A DNA stretch of 64,000 nucleotides from Arsenophonus sp045399315 (GTDB lineage Bacteria > Pseudomonadota > Gammaproteobacteria > Enterobacterales > Enterobacteriaceae), in the NCBI GenBank assembly GCA_045399315.1, contig DAYVGO010000005.1:225193-289192 (forward strand), written 5' to 3'. Under the pieces are notes generated by a model. It worked only from the letters and a program-made list of their open reading frames with translations. It did not search any database and was not told the DNA's origin. This document shows, in pieces, positions 18,825-28,512 of the stretch; position 1 is the first letter of the stretch, and each line of letters starts with the position of its first letter. A program made the translations under genes and the position numbers.

Positions 18825-19379
18825 ATGAAAAAAATATTAATAACATCTGTCATTACCACTATTTTTGTTAGTATTTCTGTTAATGTTTATACAACAGGTA
18901 AAAATAGTATATCACTGGATTATGCGTAAAGTCATTTACAATTTAAAAACTAAGGACTTAGTCATAAATCAACGGGTATTAATGTTAAATACCGTTATGA
19001 AATTGATCATCTCTGGGGAATTATTAGTTCATTTATTTATACCCACCAAGAAAATAGTTTAAAATTTTATCATGCTAAATTTACCGATATAGTGATGATA
19101 TATTTTTCCTTGAGCTTTGGTCCGAGCTATCGTTTTAATAAAAATATTAGTATCTATGGCTTAATTGGTGCTGCTCGTAAAAGAATTGAGGTAAAATCAC
19201 CACTAATTTCTGCTTTTAGAGACACTGAAACGGAATTAGTTTATGGTGTAGGTTTACAAGTTAATTCACTAAAAAATATGACCATTGATATTTCTTATGA
19301 ATACACCAAGTTATCATTCGAACAATCTAATTTAAACGATATAAAAGTTGGGGGTTGGTGTTGGTTACCGATTCTAATC
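18825..19379 (+). pseudogene. Decayed Ail/OmpX-family outer-membrane beta-barrel protein
   Basis: Begins with a signal-peptide-like MKKILITSVITTIFVSISVN, followed by strands typical of the eight-stranded Ail/Lom/OmpX barrel: STGINVKYRYEID, FGPSYRFNKNISIYGLIGAA, TELVYGVGLQVN and MTIDISYEYTKL. Two in-frame TAA codons occur near 18936 and 18966. Near the end, a run of five G (19350-19354) shifts the frame; with one G removed the protein would end in GVGVGYRF, a normal porin-type C-terminus with terminal Phe. Ail-family proteins mediate attachment to host cells and serum resistance. There is no counterpart at this place in E. coli. Confidence 0.78.
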
Positions 19380-19397
19380 TGATTAGCAAAACAAAAA

Positions 19398-19433
19398 CTC
19401 ACTATAAGTCATAATTAATGGATTTATAGTGAG
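19398..19433. terminator. Hairpin between the Ail-type pseudogene and znuB
   Basis: 10-bp perfect stem (19398-19407 with 19424-19433) with a 16-nt loop, placed between two convergent genes. The flanking T-runs are weak on both sides, so it may be a bidirectional terminator of modest strength. Confidence 0.5.
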
Positions 19434-19492
19434 AGAAAATTGCGTTTAAAGTTTAATATCAAAAAGCAGTTTAACTTTAATCTATTAATAGA

Positions 19493-20278
19493 TTAATTTT
19501 TTATTTTAATAAATAAACTTAATACAAATAAAATACTAGCTCCAAGTACTACCGAAGGCCCGGCAGGGGTATCGTAATAGGCAGACAATACCAGTCCCCC
19601 AGTGACGGAAAACATACCGATAATAATAGCAGCTAATGCCATTTGTTCTGGAGTTTTAGCAAATCGTCTGCCGGTAGCAGCAGGAATAATTAATAATGCA
19701 GTAATAATTAAAGCGCCTACGAATTTCATGGCAATTCCTATGGTAAGAGCAGTAACTAGCATTAGTAATACTTTAAGTTGTTGTATTTTTATACCATCAA
19801 CAAAAGCTAAATCTTGATTAACAGTTATTGACAATAAATTACGCCATTGCCAAACAATAATTGCGCAAACAATAGCCACACCTATGGCAATCGCAAAGAT
19901 ATCTTGGTTTGTTACTGCCAACAAATCACCAAATAAATAAGTCATCAAATCCATGCGAATATTGTCCATTAAACTAACGACTACTAGTCCCAACGAAAGA
20001 GCACTATGTGCCATGATGCCTAATAGGGTATCAATAGCGAGTTGTGGCCGCTTTTCTAGCCAGGCTAATAAAATGGCTAAAATAAGCGTGACAGCAATGA
20101 CAGTGTAAAACAGATTAATATCAAGTAATAAACCAAAAGCAATGCCAAGTAATGAAGCATGAGCGAGAGTATCACCGAAATAAGACATGTGCCGCCAGAC
20201 AACGAAAGAACCTAGTGGTCCTGCAGCTATGGCTAATAGCATGCCGGCTAACCAGCCAGGTAGTAATAGTTCAATCAT
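19493..20278 (-). CDS. znuB: Zinc ABC transporter permease ZnuB
   Basis: Inner-membrane permease of the high-affinity zinc importer ZnuABC, 261 residues as in E. coli. Conserved stretches are the start MIELLLPGWLAG, then GPLGSFVVWRHMSYFGDTLA, HSALSLGLVVVSLM, YLFGDLLAVTNQD and FVGALIITALLIIPAAT, with about eight hydrophobic helices. The start at 20278 is chosen over upstream in-frame ATGs because MIELL is the family start. It overlaps znuC by 8 bp, so the two are translationally coupled. The gene is intact. Confidence 0.95.
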   Translation of the reverse strand: MIELLLPGWLAGMLLAIAAGPLGSFVVWRHMSYFGDTLAHASLLGIAFGLLLDINLFYTVIAVTLILAILLAWLEKRPQLAIDTLLGIMAHSALSLGLVVVSLMDNIRMDLMTYLFGDLLAVTNQDIFAIAIGVAIVCAIIVWQWRNLLSITVNQDLAFVDGIKIQQLKVLLMLVTALTIGIAMKFVGALIITALLIIPAATGRRFAKTPEQMALAAIIIGMFSVTGGLVLSAYYDTPAGPSVVLGASILFVLSLFIKIKN

Positions 20279-21035
20279 GATGACAAGTTCCTGTAGGGTT
20301 ATCATTAATATCATCATGTAAGTCGTATTGATGATTATGGTGATGATGGCGATAAATGCCTATTTGTTCTGCCCCACGATGGCCGAACATAGCAATGAAT
20401 TCGGGATCTAAAGCTATATCTTCAGGTCGACCAGAACAGCAAATTTGTTTATTAATACAGAGCACTTTATCGGTTTTAGCCATCACTAGATGAAGATCAT
20501 GTGAGATCATAAAAACAGCACAATTTAATTCGCAACGAATATCGTCAATTAGATTATATAGAGCAACTTGACCGTTGATATCCACGCCTTGGGTAGGTTC
20601 ATCTAAAACGAGTAATTGTGGTTGATTAAGTAGTGCGCGGGCAAGAAGAACGCGTTGTGTTTCACCGCCGGATAGTTTCTGCATTTGTTGTTCGATAAGA
20701 TGATCAGCACCAACACGCCTTAAAGCGGGTATAATATTGGTGGTTTTTACTGCGGGTTTTAATGTCATAAAACATTTAACAGTTAAAGGCATTGTAACAT
20801 CCAAAGACAATTTTTGCGGTACATAACCAATGAGTAAGTTGGTTTGGCAAATTATTTCTCCTTGACTTGGAACAACCAGGCCTAGGACTATTTTAGCAAG
20901 TGTTGATTTTCCGGCACCATTTGGACCTAAGAGTGTTAATATTTCTCCTGAATGTAAATCAAAAGAGATATTTTCGACAATTTGGTGAGAACCAAAACTA
21001 ACAGCAATATTTTTTAAGCTTAATAGCGTTTGCAT
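20271..21035 (-). CDS. znuC: Zinc ABC transporter ATPase ZnuC
   Basis: Cytosolic ATPase of ZnuABC, 254 residues from ATG 21033-21035. Walker A is LLGPNGAGKSTLAKIV, the Q-loop region is GYVPQKLSL, the signature is KLSGGETQRVLLARAL, Walker B is LLVLDEPTQGVD and the switch His is in MISHDLHLVM. The C-terminus is His-rich (YRHHHHNHQYDLH), as in other ZnuC proteins. It is divergent from znuA across a Zur-type operator and in an operon with znuB. The gene is intact. Confidence 0.95.
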   Translation of the reverse strand: MQTLLSLKNIAVSFGSHQIVENISFDLHSGEILTLLGPNGAGKSTLAKIVLGLVVPSQGEIICQTNLLIGYVPQKLSLDVTMPLTVKCFMTLKPAVKTTNIIPALRRVGADHLIEQQMQKLSGGETQRVLLARALLNQPQLLVLDEPTQGVDINGQVALYNLIDDIRCELNCAVFMISHDLHLVMAKTDKVLCINKQICCSGRPEDIALDPEFIAMFGHRGAEQIGIYRHHHHNHQYDLHDDINDNPTGTCHHD

Positions 21036-21062
21036 GATAAATAATTCTTGCAGGATGGTTAA

Positions 21063-21081
21063 AATGTAATAATATAACATT
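21063..21081. promoter_or_regulatory. Zur-box-like operator between znuC and znuA
   Basis: A 19-bp imperfect palindrome, AATGTAATAATATAACATT, lies in the 74-bp divergent spacer. It matches the core of the enterobacterial Zur site (AATGTTATA-N-TATAACATT) with one mismatch in the left arm. Zur with zinc bound would repress both znuCB and znuA from here. Confidence 0.75.
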
Positions 21082-21109
21082 GTCGAAATTAGTCTATGGA
21101 AACTATCTT

Positions 21110-22075
21110 ATGTTACACAAAACAAAAAAAATTTTTCAAAAAATTATAGGGAAAAAACTCATTTTTGCTGGACTTTTACTCAGTTTTTTATCTACTGTAC
21201 AGGCTGATGTTGTTACCTCAATCCGCCCGTTAGCTTTTATTTCGACTGCGATTGCTAATGGTGTAACTGATGTACAAATATTATTACCCGATGGTGCTTC
21301 TCCACATGATTATTCATTAAAACCCTCTGATCTGGAAAAGATCAAAACAGCTGATCTTTTCATTTGGATTGGTTCAGATATGGAAACTTTTCTAGAAAAA
21401 CCTTTAGCGCAATTACCAACCCAGAAACAGATCGCATTAGCAGAAGATCCTGCTATAAAAGCGCTTTTAATCAAAAGTACTGATAATCTGCTAGCAAATA
21501 ATAAAAAGTCTGCAAGCCATAGTGATGAGCACCACCATAAGCATCATTCACATGGTGAGTATAATATGCACATTTGGTTGTCACCAGATATTGTGCGTAT
21601 TGCCGCTAAAATTATCCACGATCGATTAATCGTTTTATATCCTAACCATAAAAAACAGTTGGACGTAAACCTTCGTAAATTCGATGAGAAAATGACGCAA
21701 ACTGACAAAAATATTGCTAAGATGCTACAGTCGGTTGGAGATAAGCGATATTTTGTTTTTCATGATGCTTATGGTTACTTTGAAAAACACTATCATTTAG
21801 CCCCATTAGGTTATTTTACTATTAATCCTATCATTCAGCCTGGCGCCCAAAGACTATATCAAATAAGAACAATGTTGGTTCAGAAAAAAGCAGTTTGTGT
21901 TTTTGCTGAACCACAATTCAGGCCAGCTGTGATTGAAGCTGTTATAAAAGATACCGGTGTACGAATGGGGATATTAGATCCATTAGGGAGAGGTGTCGGG
22001 TTAAGTACGGATAGTTATGTAGAATTTTTAACAGTATTATCTAATCAATTTAAGAGCTGTCTGGATAAAAACTAG
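21110..22075 (+). CDS. znuA: Periplasmic zinc-binding protein ZnuA
   Basis: Substrate-binding protein of ZnuABC, cluster A-I family, about 321 residues (E. coli 310). The N-terminus is a signal peptide ending near STVQA. Zinc ligands are visible: DGASPHDYSLKPSD (His 1), HIWLSPDIVRIAA (His 2) and FHDAYGYFEKHY (His 3). The His-rich flexible loop typical of enteric ZnuA is present (SHSDEHHHKHHSHGE). An earlier in-frame TTG (21080) overlaps the Zur-type site, so ATG 21110 is preferred. The gene is intact. Confidence 0.95.
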   Translation: MLHKTKKIFQKIIGKKLIFAGLLLSFLSTVQADVVTSIRPLAFISTAIANGVTDVQILLPDGASPHDYSLKPSDLEKIKTADLFIWIGSDMETFLEKPLAQLPTQKQIALAEDPAIKALLIKSTDNLLANNKKSASHSDEHHHKHHSHGEYNMHIWLSPDIVRIAAKIIHDRLIVLYPNHKKQLDVNLRKFDEKMTQTDKNIAKMLQSVGDKRYFVFHDAYGYFEKHYHLAPLGYFTINPIIQPGAQRLYQIRTMLVQKKAVCVFAEPQFRPAVIEAVIKDTGVRMGILDPLGRGVGLSTDSYVEFLTVLSNQFKSCLDKN

Positions 22076-22089
22076 AAGGAATTTAATAC

Positions 22090-23445
22090 GTGCAGCAGAT
22101 GGCGAAGACTATCATTCAGGTATATGGCAGTCTGCCTAAACCGCATAAAATTATGCTAGGCACACTAACTGTAGCAACATTGGCAGTTGCAATTTTGCGG
22201 CCTGTTGTTATTCAACACGATGATAAAGATGAAAATACCCTTCAAGAATCGCCAATAAAACCGGGTATTATTATTGGTAGCAAAAATAATACTGAAACCG
22301 ATAGTAGTCAAATAGATAACTCAGGTACTGATGATATTATCACTGATAGTAGTGAACAGTTACCCGATGAGGGGGTAACTGATGAAAAGGGGGCTGATAC
22401 ACCCGATGAGCATATTGTCTCAAACGGTGATAATCTAACCAGTATTTTAACTCAGTACGGTTTAGATGCCGGTGATGTTGCCGCACTTTCTAATCAACAC
22501 CGAGTATTACGTAATTTGCAAATTGGCCAAACGTTAAGCTGGGAATTGAATAAAGAGGGTGAATTACAGACACTGACATGGATTATTTCTCAGCGTGAAA
22601 CCCGCATCTATACTCGTCAAGGAACCTCTAGTACTTTTAATGAAGAGAAACAAATTCGTCAAGGCATTTGGGCTAATAAGGTTATACAAGGTAAAATAAT
22701 CGGTAATTTTACCAGTAGCGCTGTTAATGTAGGATTAACTTATAACGAAGCACTTGAAGTTTCTAAAGCACTACAGTGGCAGATTGATTTGCGGAAATTA
22801 AAGCCAGGTGATAAATTTTCAGTATTGCTAAGTCGTGAAATGCTTGATGGGCACAGTGAACAAAGTCGCTTATTAGGCGTTCATTTAATAACAAACAGTA
22901 AAGATTACTATGCTTTTCGAGCCGAAAATGGACGCTATTATGATAGTGAAGCAAATGGCTTAGAGCGAGGTTTCTTACGTTATCCTACCGCGAAAACTTT
23001 CAGAGTCTCTTCCCCTTTTAGTCTGCGTCGGGTAAATCCAGTAACAGGAAGGCCAGCTCCACATCAAGGCGTTGATTTTTCAATGCCGGTAGGAACACCG
23101 ATATTAGCAGTTGGTGATGGTGAAGTTATTGTCGCTAAATATAGTGGCGCGGCTGGTAATTTTATTGCTATTCGCCATGGTCGTCAGTATACCACTCGTT
23201 ATATGCACTTACAAAAGTTATTGGTTAAACCTGGTCAGAAAGTAAAAAGAGGTGAACGTATTGCACTGTCAGGTAATACTGGACGTACTACAGGCCCGCA
23301 TTTGCATTATGAACTATGGTTCAATCAGCGAGCAGTCAATCCATTAACAGCTAATTTACCTCACTCCGGTGGATTGACAGGTAAATATCGTCAACTCTAT
23401 CTTGCTTCAGTTAAAGATAATAAATCGAAACTGAAAATTGATTAA
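22090..23445 (+). CDS. mepM: Murein DD-endopeptidase MepM (YebA), M23 family
   Basis: Cuts peptide cross-links in peptidoglycan to let the sacculus grow. 451 residues from a GTG start (MQQMAKTIIQVYGSLPKPHK), with a membrane anchor near residues 20-37, an acidic linker, a LysM/OapA-like domain (VSNGDNLTSILTQYGLDAGD) and a C-terminal M23 peptidase domain. Zinc ligands are in PHQGVDFSMP and HLHYELW, with IRHGRQYTTRYMHL between them. It is 14 bp after znuA and next to lpxM, the E. coli order. The gene is intact. Confidence 0.95.
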   Translation: MQQMAKTIIQVYGSLPKPHKIMLGTLTVATLAVAILRPVVIQHDDKDENTLQESPIKPGIIIGSKNNTETDSSQIDNSGTDDIITDSSEQLPDEGVTDEKGADTPDEHIVSNGDNLTSILTQYGLDAGDVAALSNQHRVLRNLQIGQTLSWELNKEGELQTLTWIISQRETRIYTRQGTSSTFNEEKQIRQGIWANKVIQGKIIGNFTSSAVNVGLTYNEALEVSKALQWQIDLRKLKPGDKFSVLLSREMLDGHSEQSRLLGVHLITNSKDYYAFRAENGRYYDSEANGLERGFLRYPTAKTFRVSSPFSLRRVNPVTGRPAPHQGVDFSMPVGTPILAVGDGEVIVAKYSGAAGNFIAIRHGRQYTTRYMHLQKLLVKPGQKVKRGERIALSGNTGRTTGPHLHYELWFNQRAVNPLTANLPHSGGLTGKYRQLYLASVKDNKSKLKID

Positions 23446-23571
23446 CATGGTTTTAATTTAGTTAGTAAAAAATATATTTTATTTACTCACCAAATTTTTT
23501 GTAAATCATAAGGTTAATATTATAATGTATCTCAGACTTTAGCTTTTTATATGTTGTATTTGAGTGTATTA

Positions 23572-24546
23572 ATGAATAAAGAACAGGATACAGATAGTAA
23601 ACTTGGTTATATTCCTACCTTTCATCGCATTTATCTACATCCCAAATATTGGGGAATATGGGGTGGAGCATTATTATTAGCTGGTGTGGCATATTTACCC
23701 ATTAAATTACGTGATCCATTGTTAGCTAAAATAGGTAAGTTAATTGGTAAGATAGCTAAAGGCGCTCGTAGGCGGGCAAAAATTAATTTACTTTATTGTT
23801 TTCCTGAATTGACTGAGCAGCAAAGAGAAAAATATGTTGATGAAATGTTTGCAGTGGCACCTCAATCTTTTGCTATCTTGGCAGAGTTAGTGTTACGTGG
23901 TGTAGACAAAACTTTAGAGCGAACTCAGTGGCATAACGAGCAAGTTATTGAACGGTTGAAACAACAAAAACGTAATATTATTTTTATGGTACCTCATGGT
24001 TGGACAGTTGATATTCCGGCAATGTTATTGGCGGCTCGAGGCCAAAAAATGGCGGCCATGTTTCATCATCAAAAGGATCCAGTTGCCGATTATTTATGGA
24101 ATAAAGCACGTTATAATTTTGGTGGTCGTTTACATTCTCGTGAAGCGGGTATAAAGCCGTTTATTGCCAGTGTCAGGCAAGGTTTCTGGGGATTTTATTT
24201 ACCGGATCAAGATCATGGTGAAGAACATAGTGAATTCGTTAATTTTTTTGCAACCTATAAAGCAACTGTACCTGCAGTAGAGCGGTTAATGAAGGTTTGC
24301 AAGGCAGAGATTGTACCATTATTTCCAGTTTATAACTATAAAACTCATCAATTACATATTTATATCCGTGAACAAATGGCAGATATTGCTGGGCAGGATA
24401 ATCACTATATTGCCAGACGTATGAACGAAGAATTGGAGTATTTAGTTAAACCTTATCTGGAACAATATACTTGGATATTAAAATTATTAAAAACCCGCAA
24501 GGCGGGTGAAATAGAACCTTATTGCCGCAATGATCTTTATCAATAA
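23572..24546 (+). CDS. lpxM: Lipid A myristoyltransferase LpxM (MsbB)
   Basis: Adds the secondary myristoyl chain to Kdo2-lipid A at the inner membrane. About 324 residues (E. coli 323). The catalytic H-x4-D motif is in VPHGWTVDIPAML. Also conserved are GQKMAAMFHHQKDP, GIKPFIASVRQG, YLPDQDHGEEHSEFV and EQYTWILKLLKTRK. ATG 23572 gives a start (MNKEQDTDSKLGYIPTF) that aligns with the family; an ATG seven codons upstream is in frame but less likely. The gene is intact, so hexa-acylated lipid A appears possible. Confidence 0.94.
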   Translation: MNKEQDTDSKLGYIPTFHRIYLHPKYWGIWGGALLLAGVAYLPIKLRDPLLAKIGKLIGKIAKGARRRAKINLLYCFPELTEQQREKYVDEMFAVAPQSFAILAELVLRGVDKTLERTQWHNEQVIERLKQQKRNIIFMVPHGWTVDIPAMLLAARGQKMAAMFHHQKDPVADYLWNKARYNFGGRLHSREAGIKPFIASVRQGFWGFYLPDQDHGEEHSEFVNFFATYKATVPAVERLMKVCKAEIVPLFPVYNYKTHQLHIYIREQMADIAGQDNHYIARRMNEELEYLVKPYLEQYTWILKLLKTRKAGEIEPYCRNDLYQ

Positions 24547-24714
24547 AGATACCGATTGATATTTTACCAAGCGGTTAAATTGTTGCCTGTTTAGTAAGTT
24601 AGTTTAGTTTTCTTTATTTTTTTGTCTAGATAACCGTATGGTAAGGATGTCTGTTTAAAACCAATTTCTCTTTTAGTTGCGCCAATATTTCCCTTATGAT
24701 GATTAACTAAATGT

Positions 24715-25640
24715 TTAGTAGTAATATACATAATACATACCAGAAATTAGTGAGGTATCGCTGTTTGTATATGCCATAATGTTACTTTTATTGGAGATAA
24801 GATCGCTATTAATATTCATAATATTATGGGTGATAATTGAACCTTGATTATTCAAATATAACCCCTGACCATTAAAAATAGTCAGTTGGTTAGCATAGAT
24901 TTGATTGCCTTTACCGATAGTAAATTTTGTTTTTATTTTTTCGCCCGCCATAATTCCTTTAACAGCAAAATCAAGATAGGTAAAATTATTATAATTACCA
25001 ATGGCATAATATTGTTCAGTGGCGTGAATATTGGCATCATTTTTTAATTGTAGCTGGCCGGTATAGACAGATAGTTTGGCTAAAAAATTGCCTTTTTAAT
25101 TAAGAAAATTTTCGTTGCTCTGCATACCCTTACCGGCAAAAATTATTTTTCCCTGATTTGTTTGGTAACTTATCGTATTATTTGCATAATTCATTTTACC
25201 TGCAAATAAACCAACTCCAGTTGTATTGCTAAATTGACAATCATTGCAGCTAATGCCATTAGGATTAACAATAACAACTTTTGCCGGCGATCCTTTTACC
25301 TGTAGCAAACCATTTAATTTGTTTTTTCAGTAGAATTAACTTGATTAATAATTAATTTTGCTGATTCTGTGTCTTGAGCAATCATATTTTTATTTTGCTT
25401 TACATCGTTATTAAACTGTACTGTTACCCTTTGCTAGTATTAAATCGTAGATATCGATTGTGTGATACACCATTATTGTCTGGTGCCTTAATATTGATAT
25501 TAACTTCTCCTTGATCAGATATTTTGAGTTTATTTAATTTATTTTTTTCTCTCGGAGAGTCAATTATTATTCAGTTATAGCTTATTTTTTCATTTGCTGC
25601 TAATGCTGGTACTGATAATTAAGCATAGTTAAATCCTTTT
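24715..25640 (-). pseudogene. Truncated, decayed FhaB-type two-partner-secretion adhesin (TPS domain)
   Basis: Only the N-terminal secretion (TPS/haemagglutination activity) domain of a filamentous-haemagglutinin-like exoprotein is left. Diagnostic segments read from right to left: NNGVSHNRYLRFNT (about 25440-25490), then AKVVIVNPNGISCNDCQFSN (about 25210-25300) with TTGVGLFAG, and further beta-helix-like stretches down to 24715. Stops and frameshifts occur near 25095, 25330, 25430 and 25570. The several-kilobase repeat body and any TpsB outer-membrane partner are absent. It sits between lpxM and pykA, which are neighbours in E. coli, so it was an insertion. Confidence 0.78.
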
Positions 25641-25829
25641 AATAAATAAATGCTAAAGCAAGTCTTTTTCTTTAGTAGTAAAAAAAATTAGCTTATTTTG
25701 CCAATTAAAATCTAATTTTTATTAGTTTAATTAATTTAATATTTAATCATTTTATACTATTTTTTATAATCTATTGGTGAAAAATAATGGCTAAACCATA
25801 AAAAAATGATAGTAATTTTTGGCAATTAA

Positions 25830-25854
25830 AAAACCCCATATAAATAATGGGGTT
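25830..25854 (-). terminator. Intrinsic terminator of pykA
   Basis: 8-bp stem (25832-25839 with 25847-25854) with a 7-nt loop, followed on the minus strand by TTTTTTAATT. It is about 20 bp past the pykA stop and structurally intact although the gene is dead. Confidence 0.8.
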
Positions 25855-25875
25855 AAATATATTAACAATAAGAAA

Positions 25876-27130
25876 TCATTTGACTTTTAATATTCGGCAG
25901 GTATTGGTGCTACCAATTTACCCCATTTGATCACCTTGTATGACTAATACTAAATCACTTGATTCAATATAATTTTTACCACGCAGACATTGAATGGCAT
26001 TTTTAACGGCATTACTACTGTTAGTGTCATTATTACAATAAATAGGTGTTACCCCACGATTTCGATATTGTCAAATAGATCATTGAAGTGATGTTTGGCT
26101 ATATTAATTGCCGGCATTTTTTCTGCCCCAAGGCAAACCCGAGCCATAGTTTTCACAGTTTCTGCCGGATATTGGCAAGTGGCTGTCTCAGCAGACAACA
26201 TTACAGCGTCGGTGCCATACAGTATGGTATTAGCAACATCCATAACCTCAGCACGAGTTGGCATCGGATTGGTGAATTGATTCCATCACTTGTGTAGCGG
26301 TGAATGGAGACACGATTTAGTTACCGTGTACGGTGTATCAGTTTTTTTGTACACCAATTAATTCAGGATCACCGATTTCAACGCCAAGATCTCTACGAGC
26401 GATATTACCACATTTGAAGCTAAAATAATTTCATCGATAATTTTGTCATTAGTAACCGCTTCGGCTCGTTCTACTTTGGCAACAATTTGGCAGTTATAAC
26501 CGGCTTCACGAGTCAGCCGATGGGCATAATTTAGATCTTCGGCAGAGCGTGGGAATGAAACCGCTAAGTAATCAATACCAATTTGAGCTGTGGTGATGAT
26601 ATCGGCTTTGTCTTGTGCTGTTAATACTTGTGCTGATAAGCCACCACCAAGTTTTTAATCCCTATTATTTGATAGTAGTCCACCACCAGTTACTTCCGTC
26701 AGAATTTGATGATCCTTGACCTTAAGGACTTTTCATTGAACTCGTCCATCATTGAGTAACAGAATATCGCTTGATACAACATCATTAGGTAGGCCTTAAT
26801 AATCAATGTCTACTTTCTGTTGGTTGCTTTCACCTTTGTCTAAATTGGTATCTAAGATAAATTTATCACTAACTTGAAGAAAAATTTTTTCATTTTTAAA
26901 CGGGAATTTTAGGTCTTTATAAGTCACCAAGAATAGCCACATGTTGTGCTAATGATTTCGCAATTGTACGCACTTTTGTTGCGAGTTGTAAGTGATCTTC
27001 TGGTAACCCATGAGAAAAGTTAAGCGGAACAACGTTGACGCCTACTTTAATCACTTTTTTCAAGTTACTATCACAATCAGTCGTTGAGACCGAGAGTAGC
27101 AACAATTTTAGTTCTTCTAAGTCGTCTCAA
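25876..27130 (-). pseudogene. pykA: Decayed pyruvate kinase II PykA
   Basis: Pyruvate kinase makes pyruvate and ATP from phosphoenolpyruvate. Pieces match E. coli PykA in order: LRRTKIVATLG near 27110, VVPLNFSHGLPEDH near 27010, AQHVAILGDL, MPTRAEVMDVANTILYGTDA and VMLSAETATCQYPAETV at 26150-26264, and the C-terminus ending STNTCRILKVK at 25876. Many frameshifts are present, and about 60 residues between DNLFDN-type LFDNIEIV (26049) and RGVTP are deleted. It is PykA rather than PykF by position (lpxM-pykA-hexR-zwf) and sequence. Glycolysis would need another pyruvate kinase elsewhere. Confidence 0.92.
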
Positions 27131-27333
27131 TATTTATGACTCCGCTGAGTTATTAAAATTGATGTTGATTGATAGGTTATTACATAGAAATAAAATTAAT
27201 CCTTTTATTAAAGTATGCTGTTGCATCATTTAACTGACTTAGATGTGAAAAATATTTTTTGCAATAATATGCAATAAAGCGAGCAAAGTGACATTTTGTT
27301 TATGTTGATCTGCCTTGCTAAATGTGGCTAGTA

Positions 27334-28169
27334 TTAGAGTTTATCAGGATATGGATCATGTAGTATATCTTTTACGCGCTTTAAGTTATCCCTAAATTTT
27401 TCATCTCGACGTAAAATAAAGCCAGTCGCTGACACATCTTATTAATGTCAATTATGCTAGCCGAGATACCATCAGCATAAAATATTGGTATATTCAGGTA
27501 CGTCAATCGTGATAGCTAAGGTTGTGATTTATGCCAGCAGGAAATTAGAGGCGGTAATAGCGATGACGACAGCATAATTGTTCCTGACAAGCTTAGCTTG
27601 TTCAATTAGGTTTTTAGTGCATCCGGTATGAGAAATTAAAACAACAACGTCACTATCCCGACAATTGATACAATATATGTGTTGTATCATGACATCATCA
27701 AAATAGACAACTGGAATATTAAAACGGAAAAATTTGTTCATGGCATCATGTGCCACTGCTGCTGAAGAGCCTAAACTAAAGAAAGCGATCTTGTTAGTTT
27801 GTGTTAATAGATCGACAGCACGATTAACGTTCGTCGTATTTAGATTATCTTTTACAATATCTAATTCAGCTATAGCTGATTCAAAAATCTTTTGCGTATA
27901 GGAAGTAACAGTATCATCTTGATCAACGAGACAACTAACGTAGAATATTCACTAGGCTTTGAGCTGATCGTAATTTAAAATCAGGAAAACCTTTGGTATC
28001 CATTCTTACAGCAGAAACTGTTTACAGTGGGTTCACTCACATTGACCAGTTTAGCTAAGGTTGTGATACTAAGATAATAGCTTTTTGTGGGCTTTAAGGT
28101 ATTGAATCGGCAACTTTCTTTTCTGATTTACTGAGTATTCAAAGCTATTATTTATTCTAATATGTTCAT
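27334..28169 (-). pseudogene. hexR: Decayed RpiR-family regulator HexR
   Basis: HexR represses zwf and other central-carbon genes, responding to KDPG. The remnant starts MNILE at 28169 and keeps VNVSEPTVNSFC of the helix-turn-helix near 28040, the SIS-domain segment AHDAMNKFFRFNIPVVYFDD at 27690-27756, DSDVVVLISHTG, and the C-terminus RRDEKFRDNLKRVKDIL to 27334. Frameshifts and stops are spread throughout. It is divergent from zwf, its classical target, which is intact. Confidence 0.9.
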
Positions 28170-28512
28170 ACTGAAAAGCTACCTGTTTTACTGATTTTGT
28201 TGAAAGTGAAGTCTTCTTACTTAACTCAAAATATACTATGTGTTGTCTGGTCAATAATAAAAAAAAAAGAAACTTGTTGACTGAATTTTTATTAAAAATA
28301 TGACGAGAGTCTAATTTAATTTACGTTTTAGTTTAACAGATATGAAGAAGTAAAAATTATATATAACTAATCAAATTTGTTGATAATTGTCTTTTAAGCA
28401 AAATAAAATATGGTTACTTTGTTTACCTAATCGGAGCAAAAAGGTACATTTGCTTTCTCGATTCAAGCTATCACAGCATTACAGAATTTATATTTAAGGA
28501 GAATCCCATACC
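28170..28512. other. Divergent spacer hexR-zwf
   Basis: 343 bp without a coding remnant. It should hold the zwf promoter. I see no convincing HexR palindrome (TGTAATTAAATTACA type), which would fit loss of the regulator, but a degenerate site could be missed by eye. Confidence 0.4.

Noticed and set aside
26088..26297. Two + strand frames over pykA
   Set aside because: They are antisense shadows of the conserved PykA segment at 26049-26264.
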